In this document: positions 37,474 through 46,674 of the stretch, in pieces
Numbering within the stretch: position 1 is the stretch's first letter
Layout of the letters: each line of letters opens with the position of its first letter
Notes under the pieces: model-generated
Databases searched by the model: none
What the model saw: the letters and a program-made list of their open reading frames with translations, nothing else
Told to the model about the DNA's origin: nothing
Program-made: the position numbers and the translations under genes
Origin: Lewinella sp041392765
Lineage (GTDB): Bacteria; Bacteroidota; Bacteroidia; Chitinophagales; Saprospiraceae
Length of the DNA stretch: 64,000 nt
Reading direction: 5' to 3'
Assembly: GCA_041392765.1 (NCBI GenBank)
Contig: JAWKLL010000015.1
Coordinates: 56,229-120,228 of the forward strand

Positions 37474-38787
37474 ATGAAACAACTTCTCTCCCTTTTATTT
37501 GGGTCATTTGCTTTTTTTACTTGTTCTTTATCAGCGCAAACGGATTTTGCCTATATAGACCAGACGATGAGTAGCAGCATACGCAGCGTTGCTTTCATGC
37601 TGAACGGTGAACCCCAGCTCTTTCCTGCGCTGCAACTCAATTCCGATGACGTACTCCTACTCTCCTTTGATGATGTCGATGCGGAAGTTAAAAACTACGT
37701 ATATTCTGTTTATCATTGCAATCAAGATTGGACTCCCTCCGATCTATCCCCCTTGGAATATTTGGATGGTTTTGACGAGGAAAATATTAGCGATGTACGG
37801 TTTTCGTCTCGCACGTTGATGCCTTACACACACTACGAGGCTGTTTTCCCCAACTATAACATGAATGTCACCAAATCGGGAAACTACTTATTGGTGGTGT
37901 ATGAAAACGAGTATGACAAAATACCTGTTCTCACACGCAGGTTTGTGGTGGTGGAAACTATGACGGGCATTTTACCCAAAAATGTGCGTCCGGTGGATGT
38001 TTCCCAGTTGCATACCCATCAGGAAATTGATTTCACGGTACAACTGCTGAACGTGAATGTTCGAAATCCTTTGGCGGAAATAAAAACTACGATCATACAG
38101 AATCAACGTTGGGATAACGCCATTTCGGGTATCACGCCCAAATTTGTCAGGGGCAACGACATTGTATTTGACTACCAAGGGCAGGTGGTGTTCCCAGGTG
38201 GTAATGAGTTCCGATTCATTGATTTGCGCGGGCTACGTACTCCCCAGCGCGACATCGAAGCACTTTTCCAAGGAAGCGAAGGTTTTTGGGAAGCCCAGCT
38301 AGCACCTATTTATGGAAGAGGAAAAGGTGTCTATCTATCATTTGCTGACTTCAATGGCAAATTTGTCCTTGATAATTTCGATCAACCTGCTGCTACTATC
38401 AATAGTGAGTATATCTACACTTGGATTACCTACGAGGTAGAAGAGCCTTATTACGATAGCCATCTCTATCTTTTTGGAGGGCTTACGGAATGGCTGATTA
38501 AGCCCGAATTTAAACTTGTTTATAACCCAGCTATTCATGCTTATTCGGGGCGGTTTCTACTCAAACAGGGATATTATAACTACCACATTGTAACCGTTCC
38601 CTCCGACACACCCAAAGGAGCTAAAAAAGTGCCAGACATCAGCCGCACCGAAGGTAATCATTCAGATACTGAAAATGACTATACCATCTTGGTTTACTAC
38701 CGGCCATTTGGTGGGCGCTACGACCAAATCATTGGTTATCGCATATTCGACACTTGGGGCAACCCTCTTCAACTATTGAAGAGATAA
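37474..38787 (+). CDS. Type IX secretion system plug protein (DUF5103)
   Basis: 437 residues from ATG 37474 (MKQLLSLLFGSFAFFTCSLSA signal peptide, 21 residues including the start). Beta-sandwich protein with VYHCNQDWTPSDLSPLEYLD, PYTHYEAVFPNYNMNVTKSG and FRFIDLRGLRTPQRDIE, hallmarks of DUF5103. A member of this family was found as the periplasmic-side plug that closes the SprA translocon of the type IX secretion system. Alone here; other T9SS-related genes are the PorE-like protein at 50396. Converges with the LytTR gene, whose stop overlaps its end by 19 bases. Confidence 0.82.
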   Translation: MKQLLSLLFGSFAFFTCSLSAQTDFAYIDQTMSSSIRSVAFMLNGEPQLFPALQLNSDDVLLLSFDDVDAEVKNYVYSVYHCNQDWTPSDLSPLEYLDGFDEENISDVRFSSRTLMPYTHYEAVFPNYNMNVTKSGNYLLVVYENEYDKIPVLTRRFVVVETMTGILPKNVRPVDVSQLHTHQEIDFTVQLLNVNVRNPLAEIKTTIIQNQRWDNAISGITPKFVRGNDIVFDYQGQVVFPGGNEFRFIDLRGLRTPQRDIEALFQGSEGFWEAQLAPIYGRGKGVYLSFADFNGKFVLDNFDQPAATINSEYIYTWITYEVEEPYYDSHLYLFGGLTEWLIKPEFKLVYNPAIHAYSGRFLLKQGYYNYHIVTVPSDTPKGAKKVPDISRTEGNHSDTENDYTILVYYRPFGGRYDQIIGYRIFDTWGNPLQLLKR

Positions 38788-39170
38788 TCCAACGCTTCCA
38801 AAAACGGCTGCCTCCTGCTACTTGACACAGGCAGGCTTATCCCTCCCTCTAAGCATACATACCCGCCCTTGCCCCGTACGTACCGGTCTAAGAATTCCAC
38901 GTTGATAATGGTGGAGCGGTGAATACGAATAAAAGAGGGCGCGTTTTTAAGTTGACTTTGCATTTCTTGGAGGGTTTTGCAGACCAAAAGTCGTTCGCCT
39001 CCTTGAAAATATATAAAGGTGTAATTACCAGAAGCCTCCATATATACAATAGCGGATAAGCGCTCGAAACGCAAACCATCTGCCATGGGTAAGCTTATTT
39101 TAGACACCGCTGCCTTGTTGCTTGCCAGCGGGTGTAGCGCGATTTTTCTTGTGTTGGAGATAGCTGTCAT
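38769..39170 (-). CDS. LytTR-type DNA-binding protein
   Basis: 133 residues from ATG 39170 (MTAISNTRK); ATG 39191 is an alternative. A LytTR domain fills about 35-130: LSAIVYMEASGNYTFIYFQG, LLVCKTLQEMQSQL, FIRIHRSTIINVEFLDRYV and the final SRRQPFLEAL. There is no receiver domain, so activity must be set by expression, oligomerisation or a partner. The last 19 bases overlap the end of the convergent T9SS plug gene. Confidence 0.85.
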   Translation of the reverse strand: MTAISNTRKIALHPLASNKAAVSKISLPMADGLRFERLSAIVYMEASGNYTFIYFQGGERLLVCKTLQEMQSQLKNAPSFIRIHRSTIINVEFLDRYVRGKGGYVCLEGGISLPVSSSRRQPFLEALDYLFNS

Positions 39171-39320
39171 ACTGCCTGATTTTGGTTGCAATTTCTATCT
39201 TTACATATTGTTTCGCAATTCAAAATGCGCTTATAGTCAGGTTTCTGAAAAAAACAATTGTTACAAAATTGTCGCTTGATTTACGAATAAATACCGTAAT
39301 TTTCCCTCAAATATTGAGGT

Positions 39321-40841
39321 ATGGCCAAAACTCCATCCGACAGAGTCTTTCAATTAATCAAGTCGCTGAACGGTTCTGAAAAGCGGTATTTTCATATTGC
39401 AACTACCAAGGACAACGGCAGCAAGTACCTACAGTTGTTTGCTGCTATGGAAGAAGCTCCTTTGTTTGATGATGCTGTTTTTCAGGAGGCTGTTTATGGA
39501 AAAAAACGAGTGGAGGGTAAAAAATTTTCGGAGCTTAAATCCTATTTGTACGATTCCATTTGTCAGCAGTTGGTGCAATACGATGCTAGCACCTCGCACG
39601 AATATACGCTGCGGCAATGGCTGTTGGCGGTAAAATCCCTGTATCAACGGAGGTTATTCCATGATTGCCGCTATTTGCTAAAAAAAGTGCAAAAAATGGC
39701 TGAGAACTACGAACATTTTGAGGTGCTACTAGAAGTACTGCACTGGGAAAAATTACTGACGTATGCAGATGCAGATATCGACTACTTGGATAAAAATTTA
39801 GCCGATATGCAGGAGCGAGAATCATTGTATATCTCGCAAATGTCAAACCTCAAAGCATACGAAGGACTTTTCTACCAGCTATACCTGACCATTCGCAAAA
39901 ACCCGTTACATTCAGAAGAACGCTCTTCCCTGACAGAGCGGATTATAGAACACCCCTTACTGGCCTCGGAAACGGCCTGTTTGAGTTATCGAGCCAAGGT
40001 ATGGTACTACCGCATTCAGGCGCTGTTGCAACACCAGTTGAGGCGTATGGATCAGTTTTATGCCCAAGGCAAACAATTGATAGCGGTGATGGAGGAAAAG
40101 CCCCAATGGCTGAAGGAAGACGTAAGTCAATATATAGCAGCTTTGAGCAATTTTGCTACCAGTTGTGGCTACCAAGGTTGCTATGATGAAATGCGGCAAA
40201 CGCTGCAAAAGCTGCGCAAAGTGACACCTGTAACCTTAGATGACAAACTAAAAATACACCGACAATATTTCACTAATTACTTTGGCCTTTGTATCAATAC
40301 CGGCAACTTCACGGAGGGATTGACGGTATTGAATGACCATTTGAGCGAAGTAGAGCAGTTCGATAAGCAATTGTTTGAACGCAGCAGTTTTTATTTCCAG
40401 TATTTTTATATCTATTTTGGTACAGGCAATTTGGACAAGGCACTACACTACCTGAACGAATGGCTCAACCAACCGCGCAGTGCTGAAAATCAAGACTTGC
40501 AAAGTTTAGCGCGATTGCTGAACTTGGTAGTCCATTTTGAAATGGGCAACTCATTATTAGTGGGATCTTTACTGCGATCCACGCAGCGATTATTGCAAAA
40601 ATCGTCGCAGCTCAATGCCTTTGAACAGCTCTTTATTCAAACCATACGCCAAGCCAACCAACAAACCAAGCGCAGCAGCCAGCGCGCCGTTTTCAGCCAG
40701 GGAGTGGAACAACTCAAAACTTTGACACTTCGCCCAGAGGACAAAGCTATGCTCCGCTTCTTCGATTTTGAAAGCTGGCTAGAGAGTCAAGTAAGCTCCC
40801 TGACTTTTGAGCAAGTTGTACAGCAAAGGCAACTTAAATAA
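39321..40841 (+). CDS. Large helical-repeat (TPR-like) protein of unknown function
   Basis: 506 residues, no signal peptide. The N-terminus MAKTPSDRVFQLIKSLNGSE then KRYFHIATTKDNGSKYLQL is conserved in similar proteins of this group as far as I can recall; the rest is amphipathic helices in TPR-like pairs (YFGTGNLDKALHYLNEWLNQ). Rich in Gln, Leu and Arg. Cytoplasmic scaffold or regulator is a guess. It converges with the GG-leader peptide gene and overlaps its end by 8 bases. Confidence 0.7.
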   Translation: MAKTPSDRVFQLIKSLNGSEKRYFHIATTKDNGSKYLQLFAAMEEAPLFDDAVFQEAVYGKKRVEGKKFSELKSYLYDSICQQLVQYDASTSHEYTLRQWLLAVKSLYQRRLFHDCRYLLKKVQKMAENYEHFEVLLEVLHWEKLLTYADADIDYLDKNLADMQERESLYISQMSNLKAYEGLFYQLYLTIRKNPLHSEERSSLTERIIEHPLLASETACLSYRAKVWYYRIQALLQHQLRRMDQFYAQGKQLIAVMEEKPQWLKEDVSQYIAALSNFATSCGYQGCYDEMRQTLQKLRKVTPVTLDDKLKIHRQYFTNYFGLCINTGNFTEGLTVLNDHLSEVEQFDKQLFERSSFYFQYFYIYFGTGNLDKALHYLNEWLNQPRSAENQDLQSLARLLNLVVHFEMGNSLLVGSLLRSTQRLLQKSSQLNAFEQLFIQTIRQANQQTKRSSQRAVFSQGVEQLKTLTLRPEDKAMLRFFDFESWLESQVSSLTFEQVVQQRQLK

Positions 40842-41097
40842 TCGGCCCGTTGGAAAGAGCCCCCATCTTTTGCGCAGTAGTATTGCCAGTGGTAGGTTTA
40901 CCAATGGTGTGGCTAGACGTGCCGTCTTGAAAGCGCAGGTCAATCTCGTCCCAGCGGGTGGTAAGCACTTCCATGCGCTGGCCGGGCATTTCGCGGAAGC
41001 CTCCCTTCACCATTAGCATTTCTTGCTCGTTAAGCACCTGCATTTTTTTGTTGGAAGTAGTCGTTTTTTTCATAACTGTAGTATTTGATAATGACAT
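40834..41097 (-). CDS. Double-glycine-leader peptide, candidate natural-product or secreted-peptide precursor
   Basis: 87 residues from ATG 41097, preceded by AAAGGGGGA six bases away; ATG 41073 (MKKTTTSNKK) is also possible. The leader QVLNEQEMLMVKGG ends at Gly32-Gly33 and matches the bacteriocin-type double-glycine signal cut by C39-peptidase transporters. The 54-residue remainder is Thr/Gly/Ser-rich without Cys and ends MGALSNGPII. It resembles the GG-type precursor peptides common in Bacteroidota (TIGR04149-like). No transporter, peptidase or maturase is in the window, so it is an orphan. A good promoter lies at 41139-41170. Confidence 0.7.
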   Translation of the reverse strand: MSLSNTTVMKKTTTSNKKMQVLNEQEMLMVKGGFREMPGQRMEVLTTRWDEIDLRFQDGTSSHTIGKPTTGNTTAQKMGALSNGPII

Positions 41098-41138
41098 ATC
41101 TATCCCCCTTTATTTCAAAGGGTAGAAATTCGCTAATA

Positions 41139-41170
41139 TAAAAGTACATCCCTTTGGCGGAAAACGCAAA
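41139..41170 (-). promoter_or_regulatory. Promoter of the GG-leader peptide gene
   Basis: On the minus strand TTTG, 20 bases, TACTTTTA: close to TTTG-N19-TAnnTTTG. The start codon is about 40 bases downstream. Confidence 0.6.
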
Positions 41171-41345
41171 CCTGTTTTGAGCAAAAGTCAGGATTTTGAA
41201 GGTTGTTTTTATTTCATGTAAGGTTGTTTTTTGCGGTTATTATGTGTTATTGGGAAGGAAGTGTAAAATTTTTGTAAACATATTGTTGTTTTGCACTACA
41301 TCTGTAAATACTCTTAGTTTTGTTTTTAAACTAAGATAAAACAAT

Positions 41346-41353
41346 TACCTTTG
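41346..41353 (+). promoter_or_regulatory. nadA promoter -7 box
   Basis: TACCTTTG fits TAnnTTTG with T-rich -33 region (41318-41327). Transcription would begin just before the palindromic element at 41362. Confidence 0.6.
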
Positions 41354-41361
41354 CCTATTAT

Positions 41362-41532
41362 TATAGTCTTCCAAGGCGAAATTTGTGAGTTTTGTCTTGC
41401 TCTTTTTCCTCCTCACTACGTTAAAAAGCCTCGTCAATCTCGGCTCAGCCGAGATTGCCTACGTTTTTTGCCTTGCGAGTAGAAAAAATAGCTCCGTCAA
41501 ATTCTCACAAATCCTGCCTTGGAAGACTATAG
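41362..41532. mobile_element. MITE-like element with terminal inverted repeats in the nadA leader
   Basis: About 170 bp. Left end TATAGTCTTCCAAGGC continues to AATTTGTGAG at 41389; the right end (41504-41532) is its inverse with few mismatches. An inner palindrome AATCTCGGCT-C-AGCCGAGATT lies at 41436-41456. No coding capacity. The inner GTGAGTTTTG motif recurs in the element at 45855-45990. Confidence 0.75.
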
Positions 41533-41646
41533 AAGGTGACAATGGTATGTTGCTCACGTCTGATGAAAAAGCCGTTTGGGTTTGGGTATTTCATTATAGT
41601 CCCTAAACCTGTAACATACCACCGTGTTGATACCATAAAAACTTAG

Positions 41647-42660
41647 ATGCTCATGGAAACCATGTTAGCCACCGCCACTGAACAATTGACAGCAAGGGGA
41701 TTCCTAGATATAGAAGTGGATCCCACCCTTGATTTGGTAGAAGAGATCAATCGGCTGAAAAAAGAAAAGAACGCTATCATATTGGCGCACTACTACCAAG
41801 ATGCTGCTATACAGGATATTGCGGACTATATCGGCGATAGCCTTGGATTGAGCCAGCAGGCAGCCAGCACGGATGCGGATATTATCGTGTTTGCTGGCGT
41901 GCATTTCATGGCGGAAACGGCTAAAATGTTGTCGCCTGGAAAAAAAGTTTTGCTCCCCGATTTGAAGGCAGGATGCAGTCTTGCCGATAGTTGCCCCGCA
42001 CCAGTTTTTCGCAAATTCAAGGAAAAATACCCCGATCACGTGGTAGTGAGTTATATCAACTGTACAGCCGAGTTGAAAACATTAACGGATATCTGTTGCA
42101 CCTCCACCAATGCAGTACAGATTATTGAAAGCATACCAGCGGAGAAGGGGATCATTTTTGCACCCGACGTTAATTTGGGTCGCTACTTGGTGAAAAAAAC
42201 AGGCCGAGACATGGTGCTTTGGAATGGATCCTGTATGGTACATGAGATTTTTAGCCATGAAAAAATCACCCGCTTGATGATGGCGCATCCAGATGCGGAA
42301 TTTATTGCCCACCCCGAGTGCGAGGCGCATCTGTTAGAAAAAGCGCATTATGTGGGTTCTACCACGGGGTTGTTGAAATACACCCAGCGCAGCAAGGCGA
42401 ATACTTTTATTGTGGCTACCGAGTCGGGAATACTGCACCAGATGCAAAAGGTATCGCCAGATAAAACCTTCATTCCTGCTCCTCCGAATAATACCTGTGC
42501 ATGCAATGATTGTCCACACATGAAGCGAAACACATTGGAAAAGCTGTACTTGTGTATGGAATACGAGTTACCAGAAATACACCTGCCAGCTTGGGTGATT
42601 CAGGATGGCCGCGCTTGTATTGATAGGATGTTGGATATTTCTGCGAAAGCAGGGTTATAA
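41647..42660 (+). CDS. nadA: Quinolinate synthase
   Basis: 337 residues. 4Fe-4S enzyme that condenses iminoaspartate with dihydroxyacetone phosphate to quinolinate in NAD synthesis. Cluster ligands fit Cys110 (LKAGCSLADSC), Cys196 (WNGSCMVHE) and one Cys of NNTCACNDCPHM (284-289). AIILAHYYQDAAIQDIADYI is the conserved N-terminal block. nadB and nadC are not nearby. The long leader, about 290 bases, contains an inverted-repeat element. Confidence 0.95.
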   Translation: MLMETMLATATEQLTARGFLDIEVDPTLDLVEEINRLKKEKNAIILAHYYQDAAIQDIADYIGDSLGLSQQAASTDADIIVFAGVHFMAETAKMLSPGKKVLLPDLKAGCSLADSCPAPVFRKFKEKYPDHVVVSYINCTAELKTLTDICCTSTNAVQIIESIPAEKGIIFAPDVNLGRYLVKKTGRDMVLWNGSCMVHEIFSHEKITRLMMAHPDAEFIAHPECEAHLLEKAHYVGSTTGLLKYTQRSKANTFIVATESGILHQMQKVSPDKTFIPAPPNNTCACNDCPHMKRNTLEKLYLCMEYELPEIHLPAWVIQDGRACIDRMLDISAKAGL

Positions 42661-42753
42661 TCATACATTCCTCAAAAGGTGTCTGTGAATTATTAGAAGT
42701 ATGATGTATAAATTTCATACCTTCGGCGGGTATTATAAGAAAAAACGAAGCGT

Positions 42754-45180
42754 ATGAAGTTCCTCAAATTATTACTTAGCCTTGCTGTTTTAGCGGCAGC
42801 TATTTACATAGGAGACACACACGGCCTGATTGCAGATAAAGTACCCGCAATGGGTAGGTTGTTTAGCCCTTTTACGGGTTTCTGGCAGCAGGCGGAACCG
42901 ATGATTCCCTTGCCGGGAACCATCCATATTCCTTCCAATATTAAGGGCGAAGTAGCGATTGACGAGCGCGGTATTCCTCATATTTTTGCGGAAGATAACG
43001 AAAGTGCTTTCTTTATCCACGGCTATCTGCATGCCAAAGATAGGTTGTTTCAAATGGAAATCACTACCCGCGCAGCGTCGGGTAGATTAGCTGAAGTACT
43101 AGGGATTAGCATGATAGAACGAGACATCCTTCAGCGCAGAAAAGGAATAACTGTGGCAGCTAACCGCATGGCGCAGCATTGGCTCAAAGACCCGGGTACT
43201 GCTGCCGTTGTTACTGCTTATACGGCAGGGGTTAATGCTTACCTGCAAACACTAAACCCCAAGGATTACCCCGTAGAGTTCAAAATTTTAGGTTTTACAC
43301 CAGAGCCGTGGACGGTAGATAAATCAGCCCTTTTAGTAGAAAGCATGGCGGAAACCTTGTGCTTTCGCAACAGAGATGTACCTGTTTCTAATAGCCGGGC
43401 AGCGCTAGGAGGGGTGCTTTTTGCTCATCTTTTTCCTGCGGAGAACCCGAAAGATTCACCCATTATCCCTGCGGATACACCCTGGGATTTTGAACCGATA
43501 AAAGTAGCGGCGGATGAAGTGCCCGCGGATGCTACTCTTTCTTGGTATTTACCAGAGCTACCTCAGGCACCCGAAGGCATCGGTAGCAACAATTGGGCAT
43601 TGGCAGGACGAAAAACGGCATCGGGCGCTCCGCTGTTGAGCAATGACCCACACCTTAATCTTACACTTCCTTCCATCTGGTATGAAGTGCACCTGCACAC
43701 CCCCAATATGAACGTATATGGCGTATCCTTGCCTTGTGTGCCGGGTGTAGTGATTGGGTTTAATGAACAAGCAGCATGGGGCATCACCAACGTAGGGCAG
43801 GATGTATTGGACTGGTATCGCATCCATTGGACAGATGCCACCAAAACGAAATACCAATTGGATGGCCAAGCCGTAGCACCTGAATGGGTAATCGATACGG
43901 TGTGGGTGCGTGGCCAAGAAGCACCAGAGATCATCCGTACGCCATGGACTGTTTTTGGGCCTGTCGTGTATCAAGACAGCAGTAGCGCCTATCAAGACTT
44001 GGCCATGCAGTGGATCATACACTCACCCGTTGGCGATGAAATGCACAACAATATTACTTCTTTTCTGGGATTAGGGTTGACAAAAAATGTATCTGATTAT
44101 CAACAGGCATTGAAAGGGTTTGATTTTCCTGCATCCAATGTAGTATTTGCCGACCAAGGGGGCAACATTGCCCTTACGGTAACGGGGCATTATCCACTGA
44201 GACAACCACAGCAAGGACGGTTTGTACAAGAAGGCAACGAAAAACTCACCGCTTGGCAGCAATACATCCCCTTTTCACAAATCCCGCGTACCGTCAATCC
44301 GGGCAGGGGATACGTTTCTTCAGCTAACCAGCGCTCAACTGATTTGTCTTATCCCTACTATTATTTAGGGCACTTTGAAGATTATCGGGGACGCTATATC
44401 AATCGGGTACTAGATACGATGCAGCAAGCTACGCCTGAAATGATGATGGCGTTGCAATACGATGCACATTCGCTCAAGGCAGAGGAAGCATTGCCACTTA
44501 TGATAGCGGCAGCAAAGGAGTATGGCGAATTGAGTACAATTAGCGGACAAGCCTTGTCGCTATTAGAAAAATGGGATTACCGTTACACAGGCAACAAGGC
44601 TGCACCTGTGCTTTTTGATGCGTGGTTCGATACGTTATATCAGCAAACATTTGATGAAATTTATGCCTTACACAAAGACAATCACCCTATGGAATTTCCT
44701 GAGGAGTGGCGGTTGATAGCCTTAATGGAACAACTACCTAAGGATCCCATCTTTGACCTACAGGCTACAGAAAGGAAGGAAGATTTTTCTGTTTTGGCTG
44801 CTGAATCATTGGAAAAAGCTGCCGCCGCTTGGATGCCCGCTATTGTTGCAGGTTTAAACTGGAATGCACATCGGGCTACCAATATACCGCATTTGGGTAG
44901 AATTCCTGGGTTTGACTCCGGTTTGTTACACACAGATGGTGCCAAAAGTACCCCGAATGCCTTGTCCACAGGAAATGGTCCATCTTGGCGAATGGTCGTT
45001 TCTTTGGAAAAACCAATCAAAGCATGGGGCGTGCTGCCAGGGGGCGCATCGGGCAATCCTGGTAGCCCTTACTATATGAATAGTGTGAAGGCATGGGCGC
45101 AGGGCGAATACTACGATTTGCATCTGTACCAAACACCCGAAGAGGTGAAGGCTTTAAAGTATCTTGTTTTCGGAAAGTAG
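42754..45180 (+). CDS. Penicillin acylase (G/cephalosporin acylase) family Ntn-hydrolase
   Basis: 808 residues with an N-terminal signal or anchor (MKFLKLLLSLAVLAAAIYIG). The precursor is expected to cut itself before Ser278 in GIGSNNWALAG, making that Ser the N-terminal nucleophile; SNDPHLNLTLPSIWYEVHL and the later ANQRSTDLSYPYYY support the family. Substrates in vivo are unknown; N-acyl homoserine lactones or other amides are possible. Converges with the thioredoxin-like gene with 3 bases between stops. Confidence 0.92.
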   Translation: MKFLKLLLSLAVLAAAIYIGDTHGLIADKVPAMGRLFSPFTGFWQQAEPMIPLPGTIHIPSNIKGEVAIDERGIPHIFAEDNESAFFIHGYLHAKDRLFQMEITTRAASGRLAEVLGISMIERDILQRRKGITVAANRMAQHWLKDPGTAAVVTAYTAGVNAYLQTLNPKDYPVEFKILGFTPEPWTVDKSALLVESMAETLCFRNRDVPVSNSRAALGGVLFAHLFPAENPKDSPIIPADTPWDFEPIKVAADEVPADATLSWYLPELPQAPEGIGSNNWALAGRKTASGAPLLSNDPHLNLTLPSIWYEVHLHTPNMNVYGVSLPCVPGVVIGFNEQAAWGITNVGQDVLDWYRIHWTDATKTKYQLDGQAVAPEWVIDTVWVRGQEAPEIIRTPWTVFGPVVYQDSSSAYQDLAMQWIIHSPVGDEMHNNITSFLGLGLTKNVSDYQQALKGFDFPASNVVFADQGGNIALTVTGHYPLRQPQQGRFVQEGNEKLTAWQQYIPFSQIPRTVNPGRGYVSSANQRSTDLSYPYYYLGHFEDYRGRYINRVLDTMQQATPEMMMALQYDAHSLKAEEALPLMIAAAKEYGELSTISGQALSLLEKWDYRYTGNKAAPVLFDAWFDTLYQQTFDEIYALHKDNHPMEFPEEWRLIALMEQLPKDPIFDLQATERKEDFSVLAAESLEKAAAAWMPAIVAGLNWNAHRATNIPHLGRIPGFDSGLLHTDGAKSTPNALSTGNGPSWRMVVSLEKPIKAWGVLPGGASGNPGSPYYMNSVKAWAQGEYYDLHLYQTPEEVKALKYLVFGK

Positions 45181-45183
45181 CCA

Positions 45184-45744
45184 CTAGTCCACCTTCCACT
45201 TGATATTACATCCAGCGCTGGGGTACTGTTTTTCGGGAGCTTGATCGCCTGCCATCATGCTGTCGAGGGCAGTTCTTAGGTCTTCACCGCTAAGTGGCGT
45301 GTCATTTTTTGGTCTAGATCCATCAATACGCCCCCTGTAATAAAGTTTCATAGCAGCGTCAAATACATAAAAATCGGGTGTGCAAGCGGCATCATAAGCA
45401 CGAGCTACTGCTTGGCTCTCGTCATAGAGGTATGGGAAAGTGTAACCAACGGCTTTGGCATGAAGCGTCATTTTGTCGGGTGCATCATCGGGGTAATTTT
45501 TCACATCGTTGGAACTAATTGCCACAAAACCCACGCCGAGTGGCTGGTAGTCCTTGGCAATTCGTACAATTTCTTCGTTTACGTGAATCACATAGGGACA
45601 ATGATTGCAAAGAAACATGACTACGGTTCCTTTTATCCCTTTTACATCGTTCAAACTGACATCGTTGCCACTGACCGTATCTGGTAGATGAAAATCAGGG
45701 GCTTCTGTTCCCAACGGCAGCATATTAGATTCTGTGTAAGCCAT
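45184..45744 (-). CDS. Thioredoxin-like / AhpC-TSA family protein
   Basis: 186 residues, no signal peptide. FLCNHCPYV carries the Cys46-x-x-Cys49 redox pair; AISSNDVKNYPDDAPDKM and YDAACTPDFYVFDAAMKLYY are typical of the thioredoxin-like peroxiredoxin relatives widespread in the phylum. Likely a cytoplasmic thiol-disulfide or peroxide-linked protein. Confidence 0.88.
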   Translation of the reverse strand: MAYTESNMLPLGTEAPDFHLPDTVSGNDVSLNDVKGIKGTVVMFLCNHCPYVIHVNEEIVRIAKDYQPLGVGFVAISSNDVKNYPDDAPDKMTLHAKAVGYTFPYLYDESQAVARAYDAACTPDFYVFDAAMKLYYRGRIDGSRPKNDTPLSGEDLRTALDSMMAGDQAPEKQYPSAGCNIKWKVD

Positions 45745-45808
45745 CGCTCATTTTATTTGCTGCAAATGTATCGGAAAAATTATGAGGCAAGAAATGAATT
45801 TACTTTTT

Positions 45809-45990
45809 GGGTATGTCTGCAATTCTTTCAACTAACTATTTCTGCTTGGGCGGAAGTGAGTTTTGCCCTATCCTCCTTTGATCTCGAAAGAAACCCGGGA
45901 CATCGACTAGGTTTTTTCAAGATTAGTTTTACTTTTTATCTTGGACAGAACAAAACTCACTTGTTTTTCACTCCATTGATGGATTTAGCC
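45809..45990. repeat. Nested inverted-repeat element related to the A family
   Basis: The left edge GGGTATGTCTGCAATTCTTTC resembles one A-family arm. Inside, AAGTGAGTTTTG (45855-45866) is mirrored by CAAAACTCACTT (45951-45962). It fills the space between two leftward genes and has no convincing reading frame. Confidence 0.55.
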
Positions 45991-45995
45991 CTATT

Positions 45996-46469
45996 CTATG
46001 CTGTTTTTCCTTTTTGGAATGATTTATATCTAAAATACCCCAATCCTAGCCCTGCCAAAATTAACCCCAAACCAATAAGAAGGGTAAAAATATCTCCTTC
46101 GTAAGCGGATAACGAGGCAAGTTCTTCCTCGGGGTCAACAGCATTGATTTCGGGGTTTGAAGGTAGATATTTTACCTTTACCACAGGTTCAGTAGGAGGG
46201 CTTTTCATGGTTTTTAAACCAGAGTACTCTTTTTCTCCCACTTTAAAATCATATCCCACTTCGTATGTTTTGATAGGGACTTTGGCAACTTTAACTGTCT
46301 TTTCTTTGTACTCACTTTTAAGTACACCGAATGTCTCTTCTCCTCCCGAGATAAGTTGCTCTAGTTGGTTTCGTTCGTCTTTGCTTGTGTTTCCAAAGTA
46401 ATCGCGTGAGAATTGAACGCCTATTATCAATAAGAAAGCAGGCAAGAGCAGGTTAAAAATTTTGTTCAT
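45996..46469 (-). CDS. Membrane protein, DUF3592-like
   Basis: 157 residues with one membrane segment at each end (5-18 and 128-146) and a soluble beta domain between: YEVGYDFKVGEKEYSGLKTM and VVKVKYLPSNPEINAVDP. The VxVxYxPxNPxxNAV-type signature is that of DUF3592. Function unknown. The C-terminus is Lys-rich (RYKSFQKGKTA), so both ends are probably cytoplasmic. Confidence 0.65.
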   Translation of the reverse strand: MNKIFNLLLPAFLLIIGVQFSRDYFGNTSKDERNQLEQLISGGEETFGVLKSEYKEKTVKVAKVPIKTYEVGYDFKVGEKEYSGLKTMKSPPTEPVVKVKYLPSNPEINAVDPEEELASLSAYEGDIFTLLIGLGLILAGLGLGYFRYKSFQKGKTA

Positions 46470-46674
46470 TTTTAAGATTTAGTTTGTGAAAAAAGTGATT
46501 TTGTCGAATTTAGATTCAGAGGTTGACAACAATTTATTGGGAGTGAAGGTAAAAAAAAAGCTAGTAAAACCATTGTTCCTAAAAAAAAAATCGTCGCATC
46601 ATAAATAATAGTACTTCTAATCGTTTGTTTCATACATGATTGTACTATATGTATGGGAAAAAAATAGATTACTT

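Noticed and set aside
42754..45180. Antibiotic resistance gene because of the penicillin acylase name
   Set aside because: The family acts on many amides; nothing in the sequence points to penicillin as substrate.
45688..46104. Rightward frame of 138 codons
   Set aside because: It runs through a palindromic repeat and antisense to the DUF3592-like gene; composition is not protein-like.
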